NCBI RefSeq assembly: GCF_033807715.1
Contig: NC_084592.1
Span: forward strand, 29,701,419 to 29,765,418
Length of the DNA: 64,000 bases
Source of the DNA: Cololabis saira
Lineage: Eukaryota > Chordata > Actinopteri > Beloniformes > Belonidae
Reading direction: 5' to 3'
The position numbers and the translations under genes are program-made. The notes under the pieces were generated by a model. It was given only the letters and a program-made list of their open reading frames with translations. It searched no databases and was not told the DNA's origin. This document shows positions 1-9,257 of the stretch, in pieces. Every line of letters begins with the position of its first letter. Position 1 is the stretch's first letter.

Positions 1-417
1 GCCTCATACACAAAAATTGTTTCAGCCAGTTACTGTGCTTTTTACTCTTGACATTTTATTGTGGTTGTGTCCTTAAAATATTTCTCAGTGTACAGATAAA
101 TGTTCTTTAATGATGTGAAAGTTGTTTAGAAACTGTTTAGTTGAATAAAATGTGAAATACTTAAAATTGCAAGGCCAGGCAAGACGGGTTTATTTATATA
201 CCAGGGGTCCGTTTCACAAAGCAGGTTCAACAAACACTGAGTCTAATCCTGAACTCTTACTTGATCTACTCTGAGATCGGAAACTCTGAGTTTTCGCTTC
301 CAGAACAGCGGATTTGAGGTAATTTACTCAACTCTAAGTAGTTTCACCGGGAGTTAAGCGCGAGCGTGAGGGAAATAAAAAGCCAGCATCAGTAGATCGC
401 TGATACAAGGATTCACC

Positions 418-614
418 ATGGCAACCGGCGACACAAAAGAGCGACATACATTTTCTTTTTTTTCTTTTTAACTTTATTTATCTTTTCAATTTACAAAATC
501 CCTTTGAGGAAACGTTAGTTTGCATCTGAAGATCCACATACTTCACGCCACTGGAGTTAGAAGCGTTAATACGTGCATATGGCGAGTATGAGAGCATATT
601 TAAAAAAAAAAAAA
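418..614 (+). pseudogene. Harbinger Myb/SANT-like protein, amino-terminal remnant
   Basis: An ATG at 418 in the context 'caccATGg' opens 'MATGDTKER'. The frame is then lost in an AT-rich insertion (about 450-530). Recognisable sequence returns at about 575-614, where a shifted frame reads like 'AYGEYESIFKKKK', as in the first helix of the Myb/SANT-like protein of fish Harbinger elements. The family protein binds the transposon ends and helps import the transposase. Here only the first few dozen codons survive, with frameshifts, and no function remains. The assignment is from memory of the family and is moderate. Confidence 0.45.
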
Positions 615-907
615 TTAAATTTTATTGTCAATTAGATCAGGGCAATCAATTGGGTACGGCAGCTGCCACACCTCGGCTTCAGGGGAGAATGTAAATGTTT
701 TTTTTTTAAATACATTTATGGAATTACTGTATCTATTTGTATTGATTTATTCTATTACTTCATACATATACAATAACTACAAATGCATATCAGAACAACA
801 TGATGGATTTCAGTAGGTATTATCTATCCCAACACTTGTACCCCCCCCTCATATCTTGAAATGTCCAAGCGTCCCTGACGACAGTGGTCGCTATCAATCT
901 CGTTTTT

Positions 908-1149
908 AGTGCGCTCTGCAGATATAATATATGTCCTGCCATTTTCTTTCTTTTTATTTAAATTGATTTATTTTATTATATTTATGTTACTTATGTAATG
1001 ACTTATGCACTTCATCCACTTTATGTCTCATACTGTATTTGTTTATTTAATTCCTTGATGCCTGACTGTCCACGGTCAATGTTCTGACTGTAATTGGAAC
1101 TTTTAAATAAAGTTTTAAATAAAGTAAAAAAAAAAAGTGCGCTCTGCAG
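908..1149 (+). mobile_element. Truncated L1-like LINE 3' end with 14-bp target duplication
   Basis: The 14-base sequence agtgcgctctgcag occurs at 908-921 and again at 1136-1149. Between the copies, 922-1135 is AT-rich sequence ending in 'ttttaaataaagttttaaataaag' like repeats and a run of A. A poly-A tail, polyadenylation-like AATAAA motifs and a flanking duplication are the signature of target-primed reverse transcription. Only about 214 bp of the 3' end was copied. The insertion lies wholly inside the Harbinger element, so it is the youngest layer at this site. A retroposed cellular transcript is an alternative to an L1-type LINE. Confidence 0.8.
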
Positions 1150-2394
1150 TGTTACTAACTTACAAAAATTAAAATGAACAGACAACCACGCAATAAAAAA
1201 AAAAGAAATAAGGCAAGTGATGGGTCCAGAATATATTAACGAGGCTGTTAGCCACTGATGGATTAATTATGCAAGTTCATCTCAAAGTAAGATATAAATC
1301 CTCTTATACATCTGTTTAAGGGAAATATTTGACTTTTTTTTTACTCTCCCTCTCCTTTTTGCATTTGGACTTTAACTGTTTGAAGTTAAACTGGGATGTC
1401 CCTGTGATATTGTTGCACTGACATAGTGAATAAAATACGTTGCGTTTGTCAGATACGCCTTTTCTGCTCTCTAACTCTGCCGCTTGCTGTCCGTGGTGCA
1501 GAAAACGGATGCGTATTTCGTAAAGACCCATTGGCTGAATTGACGCCACTGAGGGAGGAGACAGAGAGAAACTCCAGGTTCGCTGAAATAAACCTGGTCC
1601 CGACCAGGTTAGGTTCAGAGCGTCTGTTACTACGGTAACTGACCGAGAGCTTAAGTTACCTCTCTTTGTGAAACAGGCTAGAGTTACTCCTCTTTCTCTG
1701 GTTTGAGTTACCTCCCTTTGTGAAACGGAAAACTCAGAGTTTCCCTCATTTCAGGGTTAACAGACTCAGAGTTCTCACTAAACCTGCTTTGTGAAACGGG
1801 CCCCAGATCTCAGCAACAAGGCAAGTCAAGGGGCTTTACATAATAAATACATGAAGAGTGAGGAGGTAAAAAAAAAAAAGTTGCAGTGCAGTGGCAGATT
1901 AAAGAAAAGTTGGACTTAAACTAAAGTTACAATTGAGTATGAAAATTAAAATAGTTTAAAGTTAAATCCAGAATATTTTAAATATTTCCCTAAGAGGCAG
2001 CTGTTAACAAACGAGTTTAAATCTTGATTTAAAGGAATTGAGGGTTTAAGCATTCCTGCAGTCTGGAAGTTTGTTCCAGATCTGAGGAGCATTAGTTTTA
2101 ATGCTGCTTCTTCATGTTTGGTTCTGATTCTGGGGACACAGAGCATACCTCAATCAGAAGACCTGAGAGGTCTGGATGGTTGATTTGGCAGCACCAAGTC
2201 CCGATGTATTTGGTCCTAAACCATTCAGTATTTATAAACTAACAGAAGTATTTTAAAGTCTATTTTCTGAGGTAGGAGGTAGGAGTCAGTGTAAAGCTTG
2301 GAGGACCTGGAAATAATTTAAAGAACAGATGACATAAAAATTGTGAGATTTTCAAAGTTGTAGCGGCTAAGCGGCTAAGTATTGGTTAAAGCCA

Positions 2395-2515
2395 ATCAAA
2401 CGTGTTTTCCATGTAAACCTTAATTCGGAATTACTATTTCCATGTAAACTCGAAAGGAAAATAGTTTAATTCGTAATTATTTAATTAATTCCGAATTAAA
2501 AAACATCATGTAACC
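2395..2515. mobile_element. Small AT-rich MITE-like inverted-repeat element
   Basis: The motif 'catgtaaac...ttaattcggaatta' near 2410-2436 is repeated in inverted form near 2486-2512 ('taattccgaattaa...catgtaac'). The LINE sequence appears to be interrupted here and to resume at about 2516. The ends and any target duplication are not sharp. Confidence 0.4.
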
Positions 2516-2646
2516 GTGGCCACTGTTGCAGTAATCAATTCACCTGAAGATAAACACACGTTTTTCAAGGTCCTGCTGAGACATTAGTTCTTTGATCCTG
2601 CAGATGTTCTTAAGGTGATAGGAGCCAGACTTTGTTACTGTTTTAA

Positions 2647-3537
2647 AGGGAAAGTTCAGTTTTTTACAACCTGGACCTTATTTCTGGCATTTTCTATGGT
2701 CGTATACTCACCCAGGCAAGTTTGGTGTCATTTGGAGTCCTTCGGAAGATATTAGGGGGTCTTTTGCGAGCCGCTTCTCCATATAACGGTAGTGAACGGG
2801 GCACAGCGGGACACAGACGATGCAGCGTCTAAATAACACATGACTGCCGCGAAACTCGTTAATTTCTTTTATGAATCACTAGATCTGCTTCCAGGACCTG
2901 TTGTCTACATCCGGGGCTGTCTGTGTAACAAATAAATCAGTTTGTAAACAAGACCTCTGAACTCATGACGTCATCTCTGTGCGCACACTCTGTCCTCCGT
3001 TCAGTGAGCTCTTCAGCCGTATACTCTGGCTCAAAACGGTAAGGACGTCCATCATATTCAAAGTCGTCGTCCACAACCTCAGAATTTGACAAATATTCAG
3101 ACATGTTTCAAATAACTAACAGTAAACTAACAGTAGCGAACTCCAGCTGTACACAGAGCTGTGTCTGCGATGCGCGCACAGAGATGACGTCCTGCAGCAG
3201 CAGCCCGGACGGCTAACGGCTCTGCTCCCCGGTCACACACAGCGGGACCGACCCGCTCTGGAAATAACTACTGGGCTCCGTGGCAGAGGGGAGGGAGGGG
3301 GGTTACACTGGGACACTGTGAGCCCAGGAGGACCCGTGGGAAGTGGACACGGGGGCGGCTGGAAGCGAGCGCGCGCATGGGACAGGGCGGGGGGGCATGT
3401 TTTAAAATGAAGGCATCTGATTGGTTCTTTCCCTTCCTGGACCTGGACCAATCCGTATCATTCGGACCGAATGGGCGGGGCTTAGAGGTGCCTCTTTCAA
3501 AATTCTTGCTAGCTCTTCCAGATCAGGGAGAATACCT
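2647..3537. mobile_element. TTAA-flanked DNA element carrying a small exon-like frame
   Basis: TTAA occurs at 2643-2646 and 3538-3541. The ends are short and only loosely inverted (AGGGAAAGTTC against AGGTATTCTCC). TTAA duplication is known for piggyBac- and Kolobok-type elements. The LINE is broken at this site, which supports insertion. The interior is unusually CpG-rich and G-rich, and includes an 18-bp inverted repeat (2967-2984 with 3174-3191) built around GACGTC. It encodes a short minus-strand frame at 2937-3104. No transposase is visible, so the element is non-autonomous or a captured segment. The superfamily is uncertain. Confidence 0.6.
2937..3104 (-). CDS. Small ORF resembling the first exon of fish P2X7-like genes
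   Basis: The 55-codon minus-strand frame starts MSEYLSNSEVVDDDFEYDG and continues RPYRFEPEYTAEEL. This acidic, aromatic leader is strongly reminiscent of the amino end of the many fish loci annotated as 'P2X purinoceptor 7-like', which carry a cysteine/histidine zinc-binding domain and not the ion channel. That comparison is from memory. The zinc-binding part is absent here and the frame ends in an ordinary stop. No neighbouring exon is visible, so this is probably a stranded leader exon carried by the TTAA element, not a working gene. A chance frame is unlikely because the composition is so distinctive. Confidence 0.45.
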   Translation of the reverse strand: MSEYLSNSEVVDDDFEYDGRPYRFEPEYTAEELTERRTECAHRDDVMSSEVLFTN

Positions 3538-3708
3538 TTAAAGTTTGAGCACAAGCTCATTATGGATTAAAACCAAGGCTCATCTTTTAAGACTCAAACA
3601 ACACATTGTGTACACGCAGCATATGGCGCATCAAAGCACTCTATCTAAGTCGACGTATTTACGTAATCAACGTAACTGATTACGTTAATGTGTCGTTGCA
3701 GCTCTAGT

Positions 3709-3955
3709 TCAACTGAAGAAAATTATGGCACATCCACTCACTGATTTGTTCCATGCATCTATTAACCATTTTTATGTGCTCATTGTCTCCTGGTGCGATG
3801 TAATGTAAAGTTGTGTCTCATCTGCATAGTTATTTTAACTTACTGTATCTTGTTCTTTATTATTATTTGAGCTAGCGGAAGCATGTAGATGTTAAATAAG
3901 AGGGGTCCAAGGATAGAACCTTAGGGAACTCTGAATGGAAATCTTCTGATGAAAA
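3709..3955 (-). pseudogene. LINE reverse transcriptase fragment (motifs B and C)
   Basis: Read on the minus strand from about 3940 down, the sequence gives 'VP*GSILGPLLFNIYM', the reverse transcriptase motif with a stop in place of the usual Gln. After a frameshift it gives 'NYADETQLYIT', matching the catalytic YADD box with the second Asp changed to Glu. Both changes would inactivate the enzyme. The piece belongs to the same LINE as the blocks at 170-2645. Just left of it, about 3600-3708 looks like the end of another hAT-type insertion ('gtcgttgcagctcta'). Confidence 0.65.
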
Positions 3956-5861
3956 GTAGTAAAACCTACGGGTATAAAATGCAACCCCATCGAAGATGGT
4001 TTAGATATATTTGGATGATTAGAAAAGGTAACAGTCAAGCAAAGAAGAAACACACATTTGAATTCTATTTATCTTTTTTTTTTTTAATGAGCAAGTTATT
4101 TAAAAAGTGCCTAAAAGACAAATGTTTGTTAAGGGCAAAACTTGCAAAAGAAAATGAACATTAAATTGATGTATAGTTGATTTAATAATTCTGCCTCTGC
4201 TCCAGCAATGGTTTTTCTTCTTTCCTTTCCTAATTTTCAGGAACTATAACTATCTATGAGTAGTGCAGCCCAGTACCTGCCACTTTAGCTTGATAATATG
4301 TCCAAGTTTTCCATTATAATTTGCAAAAGAAATGCAATTACCTGTTCCTTCTGTCCTTGTAAATGGAGTTGTTGAATGTAGATGAGAACATACGCTCCAG
4401 GATCCAGAAGGACAAAGTTGAGAGTAGAAAATTAAAAAAAAAAGTACAATACAAGAGAGTTCAGGGCAAAGGCATTATTACTAGTGAATATAGGATCTTA
4501 ATTTGAAGGTGTGGGCTAAGTGAAAAAACTGTTATTGCCAACTGGCTGTGGCAGATAAAGTAGCTGCAATTCATGACTCTCGATTTTCTGGAGGTTTCTT
4601 TGTGTTGTAAGGGATATTTTTCCCACCTTCATATTGTGCATGCTCAGGATGAACAATTCAATTGAAGGAAAAACTTATCTATTTTTATTTATTTATTTTG
4701 AAAAGGCATTATGTGAATGTATTTATCAATTAGTATCAAGTAAAAACAACCAGAGTTTATTGTAATATAAGTGGACTAAGTTGAACTGTATCCAATCAGA
4801 CTTAAATTTAAAAGTTTTAGCTGTGAAGTTGTTCTATACAAATAATCTGAACTGAATTAACATAAACTATATTCACCTGATATTACTTAAATGCAGTCAC
4901 GCAAGAGTAGTTTTAATGGGATCTGGGAATTTTGAACAACAACAAGATTTAATACAAACTATCCTGTTGGATAAGGTTCATGATATATTATGATCTTTAT
5001 TTTTAGCTTCCTGTGCTTAGTTGGATCATAACAATTGTCAGAAATGTGTACCTTGTTTGACTAAAACTCAATAAATGGAACAGGGAAATAAAGAGTGCAG
5101 AGCAGAAAAATAGAATTTAAAAAAACAACAAAAAAACAGTGTGATTAGCATGCAAAGCTTTAAGCTTTTTAATTAGTCTGACAGCTGATTTAATGCCATC
5201 CTATGCTGCCAATGAAACCAGTCTTAATTAAGCCATTTAAAAGCAGTGGTGTATATTTATGTCCATTACAAGCTTTCCTGGTGTCAGAGGAAAACACATT
5301 ACTGGCATAATGCTATCCCCAGCAGCTCATGCTGATAATTAGCACACAGGCATGATTCATTGTTGTCATTTGCCAAAGCTGTTGCAGAAAGTTGTCACTA
5401 CCTTATACAGCATGTCATGTGAACATGTATGTCATTTTCCAACAGAGTGTTATCACATTAGGGCAGATGCATCAACGTTGTCGTTTTTCCAATTAACCTT
5501 AAGTATTTCACAAAAAAATAAGAAAATGAAAGAGTAAAGCATATACAATCCATCCTCTATACCAGTTTATTCCAATTCTTGGTCATCAAGGGTCTGCTTG
5601 AGCCTTCTTTGCTTGTCTTCAGGTTAAATGTGGGGTACACAGGAGCAGGTATGGTTGGGGCTTGACGCAATTGGAAATTCAACATTTATCAGGTTCAAGT
5701 TTGCCTTTTCAATGCCCTTTGTGAAACAAACCGAACCCTTTGCGTAATGTATTCCCCTCCTCGCCTGTGGTGACACTGCTCCAAAAATTATTGAAAGAGA
5801 GGGAAGAAGAAAAAATGAAGAATAAAACTTAGCAGCAATAATTATGTATTTTCAGAGAGAG
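3956..5861. other. AT-rich non-coding DNA; possible conserved element at 5140-5350
   Basis: I see no gene or clear transposon here. Frames such as 3949-4164 are low-complexity and unconvincing. The part at about 5140-5350 has balanced composition, no repeat signature and several TAATTA/AATTAG homeodomain-like cores, so it is a reasonable candidate conserved non-coding element. That is inference only. Confidence 0.4.
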
Positions 5862-6545
5862 AGATCAGATTCACATTTGTTTATTGTCATTTCAATGAAT
5901 ACAACAAAAGTAAGGTGCAGGCGTTTCAGTGCTGACATATAAAAACATGACTCTAAAGTATGTATGAACAAAAAAAGCAATATAAAAAACAATATGACTC
6001 GGTACTTACAAGAAAAAAGAAAATAATGTATTGCACTTGTTGCTATGTAAACAATACAATAAAATAATATAAATAACAAACAGGACTATGTATAAACAAT
6101 ATATGCACTTATTACCGCAAAGAGGCATTTATGGTTATGACAGCAGTTGGAAAGAAACTATATATACTATAGTGGGTCAAACTGTAAATGTCCTGGGTGG
6201 GATGAGTCTTTGAGGATGGTGTTGGCTCTCCTGAGGGAGTAAGAGCCAGGAAAGTCTTCTTTTGTAGGTGGTGGACACCCAATGACCTTCTCAACGATTT
6301 TTATGACCCTCTGGAGTTTCTTCTTTTTTGCCACTGTGCAGCTGGCAAACCATGAACAGAGGGAGTAGGCTATGTGAGGATTCTCTTCATGGTGGAGCGG
6401 TAAAAAGACACAAGCAGTCTTTTTAATGTTATTATTTCTGAAACTTCAGGAAGTGGAGTCTTTGCTGTGCCTTCTTAAACACCTGTGTGGTGTTCTTTTC
6501 CCAGGTAAGTTTCTCTTCTGTGTGGACTCCACTGCCAATCCAGGA
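5862..6545 (-). mobile_element. CR1/Rex1-like LINE 3' end, minus strand
   Basis: The minus strand from about 6540 downward reads as the carboxy terminus of a teleost LINE: 'LTWEKNTTQVFKKAQQRL' followed by 'HFLK', then frameshifted text of the 'YRSTMKRILT' type, then '...KKRRNSRGS'. The plus-strand text 'cccaatgaccttctcaacg' and 'gccactgtgcagctggc' is the antisense of this LINE. The 3' untranslated end runs to about 5862 ('tttattgtcatttcaatgaa'). There are several stops and shifts, so it is dead. Its upstream (5') portion stops abruptly at the GC-rich repeat beginning near 6546. Confidence 0.75.
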
Positions 6546-7195
6546 AGCAGGAACACACGGAGGCACACGTCAAGCACTGGAAATCTGCAACAAAAAACCA
6601 CAAACGAAACACAAAACCGACACGGAGCCGACCAAAACACGAGCATCGATCGACCCAAATCTCGAGATCCGAACACGGGCAACCCCGCCACCCGCGAGAC
6701 CAGGGGCCGACGAGGAAGAACCCGGAACCCAGGCCACCAGCAACCCCACAGAGGGGAGAAGAGGGTGGGAGGCAACCCACCGCCAGCGAGGCCCCCCCCC
6801 CCCCCCGGCGGCGGCCGAGGGGGCCCGCAGGCGGGGCCCCAACGACACGGGAAGAAGCAGCCAGGGATCCCGCGGCGGCGGACCGCGGCCCAAGCAATCC
6901 CCGGCCACCCGGTCCGGGCCGGACACGTGGCCAGGAGGCCCTCACCCTCCAGGCCAACGACCCCCACCCGCTGAGGGGCCAGCCTGCCCGGAGAGACAGA
7001 GCCGCCCCGGCCGCCAACGCGGGCAGGTGCACCTGCCCCCACGAAAGTGGTCCTCCAGGACCAGAGGCGCACCCCGCCGCGGAGGCAGCGGGGGGGACCG
7101 GAGATGGGCCCGGAGAGAGGGAACCCCCCAACAGGACGACACCCGCGCGGGCCCGACAACAGAGGGCCCCAGACCCAGGCATCCCATTCATTCAT
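6546..7195. repeat. GC-rich dispersed teleost repeat
   Basis: About 650 bp with very high G+C and C runs (6797-6811). It gives long open frames in several phases on both strands, which is the trivial result of GC-rich, stop-poor sequence; I do not accept any as genes. Its right end ('gccccagacccaggcatcccattcattcatccattcat') matches the right end of the GC-rich block at 35040-35300, and the 'ccaggaggccctcaccctcc' region has a counterpart at 35100. The (CATC)n end resembles the tail of the SINE at 18345. The class is unknown. Confidence 0.6.
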
Positions 7196-7228
7196 CCATT
7201 CATCTATCCGATATCTATAATAATAATA

Positions 7229-7408
7229 TGTGGAAGTGAGTAAAATGAGACGAGCAGACAAAATATGGGAGTCTCTGTGAACTTTACTTCCAAACAAAAC
7301 AATCAACACACCTGTAACAGCACTTCCTTATATACCCTTGTAACTCCTCCCATTACCACGCCCAGTGTCCATTCTGAGGTGAAAACTCCACCTAGTGTCC
7401 ACCACACA
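7229..7408 (-). mobile_element. 3' LTR of a Gypsy element
   Basis: In minus orientation this segment begins TGTGTGGTGG and ends TTCCACA, the TG...CA form of an LTR. It is preceded on the minus strand by a purine-rich tract (complement of 7409-7416), as expected for a polypurine tract. A TATA box is visible on the minus strand (complement of 7325-7339). It lies just downstream of the integrase frame at 7482-8197. At 180 bp it is short for the family, and the right boundary is inferred from the polypurine tract. Confidence 0.6.
7325..7339 (-). promoter_or_regulatory. TATA box of the Gypsy LTR
   Basis: The minus strand reads GGGTATATAAGGAAG, a good TATA box inside the predicted LTR. Confidence 0.5.
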
Positions 7409-7481
7409 GGCCCCCCCTGAACGCTCAGAATTGACATTACATACAGTACAACCAACCCCCAGACCAATACTACACCCAGTG

Positions 7482-8197
7482 TCAATGGCCTCTTTTAGGA
7501 GGTCTGACCACTCGGCCAAAACGACTATATTTCTCTGCCAAAGGCAACTTGGCAGGGGCATGGGTCGAGGCAGGAGGACGTCCCCGCCGCCGACGTGGCA
7601 AGGTAGGGGTCTCCACGGATGGAGAGCCAGGGACGGTGGCAGACTTGGGTGGTCGGCCACGGCGTGGGGGCCGAACCAGCTCCACTGGCTCGTCTGGGAC
7701 CACATGAGCAGGCTTGAGACGGTCAACTGAAACCTGCTCCTTATTCCCCCCCATGTCCACCACAAAACTCTTGGGGCCTGTCTCCAGGACGTGGAAAGGC
7801 CCATCGTAGGGAGCCTGCAGTGGAGAACGGTGGGCATCATGCCGAATGAACACATAACTGGCAGCCATGAGGTCCTTCGGGATGTAAGACTGGGGCAAGC
7901 AGTGATGTGTGGGAACTGGTGCAAAGGCACCCGCTGCGTCCCGGAAGGAAGACCGGTGAGCTGTATTAGGCCAAGGAGCGGAGGAACCCGGCAGGAACTC
8001 CCCAGGGACCCGCAGCGGCTGACCAAAGACGAGCTCTGCTGAAAAGGCCTGCAAGTCTTCCTTCGGGGCAGAAGGCAGTCCCAACATGACCCACGGCAGA
8101 GGGTCGATCCAATTGTTGTCAGTGAGAGTGGCCCGGAGAGCAGCCTTCATAGAGCGATGAAACCGCTCACACATCCCATTAGCCTTGGGGTTAACAA
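7482..8197 (-). pseudogene. Ty3/Gypsy integrase, carboxy-terminal part
   Basis: The minus-strand frame continues to a stop at 7482. It gives 'NPKANGMCERFHRSMKAAL', which contains the last catalytic Glu of the DDE integrase core, then 'WVMLGLPSAPKEDLQ' and 'AELVFGQPLRVPGEFLP', typical of fish Gypsy pol. The SH3-like end follows ('YDGPFHVLETGPKSFVV' ... 'VSVDRLKPAHV'). The basic tail carries two AT-hook-like motifs, RRGRPPKS and RRRGRPPAS. Integrase joins reverse-transcribed DNA to the host chromosome. The first two catalytic Asp residues and all upstream gag/pol are missing. The open frame extends in phase upstream into LINE 3' sequence (to 8249), giving a chimeric 255-codon frame whose first ~18 residues are not Gypsy. 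Confidence 0.85.
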
Positions 8198-8836
8198 CAC
8201 AAGGTAATTCAAAGTGCTTTACATCAACGTTAAAAGCGGCAAGACACAATTAAACTGTAAATAACAAATAAAATGAAATAAAAGGATAAAAGAGGTAAAA
8301 TAATAAAAAGCACAAGTTGTTAAAAAGTAAGGGCAGTAGAGTACAGCAGGTAAGTATTTAATTTAAGAGTACGCTTCAGTAAACAGTAATGTTTTTAGGC
8401 CTGATTTAAAGGAGCTGACAGTTTGAGCAGACCTCAGGTCTACTGGACGTTTGTTCCACAGTTGAGGAGCAGAATAACTGAACGCTGCCTTGCTTGGTTC
8501 TTGTTCTTGGGACACACAACAAGCCAGATCCAGATGACCTAGGGAATCTGGGTGCTTCATAGGGAACTAACAGATCAAGCATGTATTTTGGTCCAAGACC
8601 ATTCAGTGCTTTGTAGACCAGCAGTAAGATTTGAAACTCTATCCTTTGACTCACTGGAAGCCAGTGTAGTGATTTGATGACTGGATAGCCCTGCAACCCT
8701 GCTTCTGACTGCACACTTTGCAATGCCTCCACTTCATCTTCGTTGGTGTGATCCATGAGGAGCCAGTGTTCTTTGTTATGAATTCCAGGATGTAGTATGA
8801 ACAAGAGGTCTTCGCTGTAATACTGATCTTGCACAA
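8198..8836 (-). mobile_element. L2-like LINE 3' end with RT carboxy terminus
   Basis: The minus-strand frame at 8406-8834 includes 'IKSLHWLPVSQRIEFQILL' followed by 'LVYKALNGLGPKYMLDLL' and 'SGLLCVPRTRTK', a hallmark of the carboxy end of teleost L2-type LINEs. A second phase (8363-8560) gives 'FSYSAPQLWNKRPVDLRS' then 'FKSGLKTLLF', so a frameshift splits the protein. The 3' end at about 8200 is 'aaggtaattcaaagtgctt', the same 3' motif as the LINE at 170. It abuts the Gypsy integrase at 8197, so the LINE either inserted into the Gypsy element or was joined to it by deletion. Confidence 0.82.
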
Positions 8837-9257
8837 ACTAAACATTTTTACAGATTGTGTCGGCTAAAGGTGAAGTTAGGTCAACAGAAAGCAATTAAAA
8901 CGAACAAGACGTACATAACAAAACACTGAAAATGAGAGCACAGAGCCACTGCATCTACACATGCCTCCATCTTTCATCTAACCATGCTTTTACCTCATCA
9001 TCACCCAATGTCTGACACTGAAACATTTCACCGCGTAACATGTATAGACTGTTTTCCCACAATGCCCCGCTATTTAGTCAACCTTACACATTTGGTCTGC
9101 TTGAATTGCACCGAGACCTACGTTTCCAAGTGGACCACAGTCCGCTTCTTTGACCCCAATCTGAGTCTGATTACACACTCACACCTCCCCAAATGAATGA
9201 ATGCACCTTTAGCCACTGACTATCACTCAGGTGTAGGATGTTCACTGTGAACCAATA
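8837..9257. other. Unassigned spacer
   Basis: No repeat signature and no convincing gene. The short frame at 8984-9196 has no features I recognise. Confidence 0.3.

Larger units (their letters stand above)
204..1804. mobile_element. PIF-Harbinger DNA transposon, non-autonomous, inserted in the LINE
   Basis: The ends are inverted repeats: 'ggggtccgtttcacaaagc' at 204-222 and its near-complement 'gctttgtgaaacgggcccc' at 1786-1804. Subterminal motifs ('aactctgagtt', 'cctgaactc', 'tttgtgaaac') recur in inverted orientation for about 100 bp inside each end. This end sequence is typical of fish Harbinger elements. A start codon at 418 opens a remnant of the Myb-like DNA-binding protein, but no DDE nuclease is left. 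The three-base target duplication expected for the family is not clean. The LINE sequence resumes directly on both sides, so this is a younger insertion. It carries a retroposed LINE tail at 922-1135. Confidence 0.75.
170..3955 (-). mobile_element. L2/CR1-like LINE, minus strand, broken by several later insertions
   Basis: Blocks 170-203, 1805-2390, 2515-2645 and about 3709-3955 together read as one minus-strand non-LTR retrotransposon of the type very common in teleosts. The 3' end is the motif beginning 'aaggc', then 'ttatttatata', resuming after the Harbinger insert as 'cagcaacaaggcaa'. Block 1946-2146 translates on the minus strand to a LINE carboxy terminus ('CVPRIRTK...' then 'GTNFQTAGMLK'). 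Block 3709-3955 holds reverse transcriptase motifs. The order of blocks is collinear with a single LINE, so the DNA between them was added later: a Harbinger element, a small MITE-like piece, a TTAA element and a hAT-like end. The element is 5'-truncated and dead. The family name rests on motif memory; the collinearity is seen directly. Confidence 0.72.

Noticed and set aside
6426..7309. Long overlapping frames on both strands (up to 287 codons)
   Set aside because: They lie in a GC-rich repeat where stops are rare in all phases, are Pro/Arg/Gly-rich, and show no domain. The repeat recurs at 35 and 36 kb.
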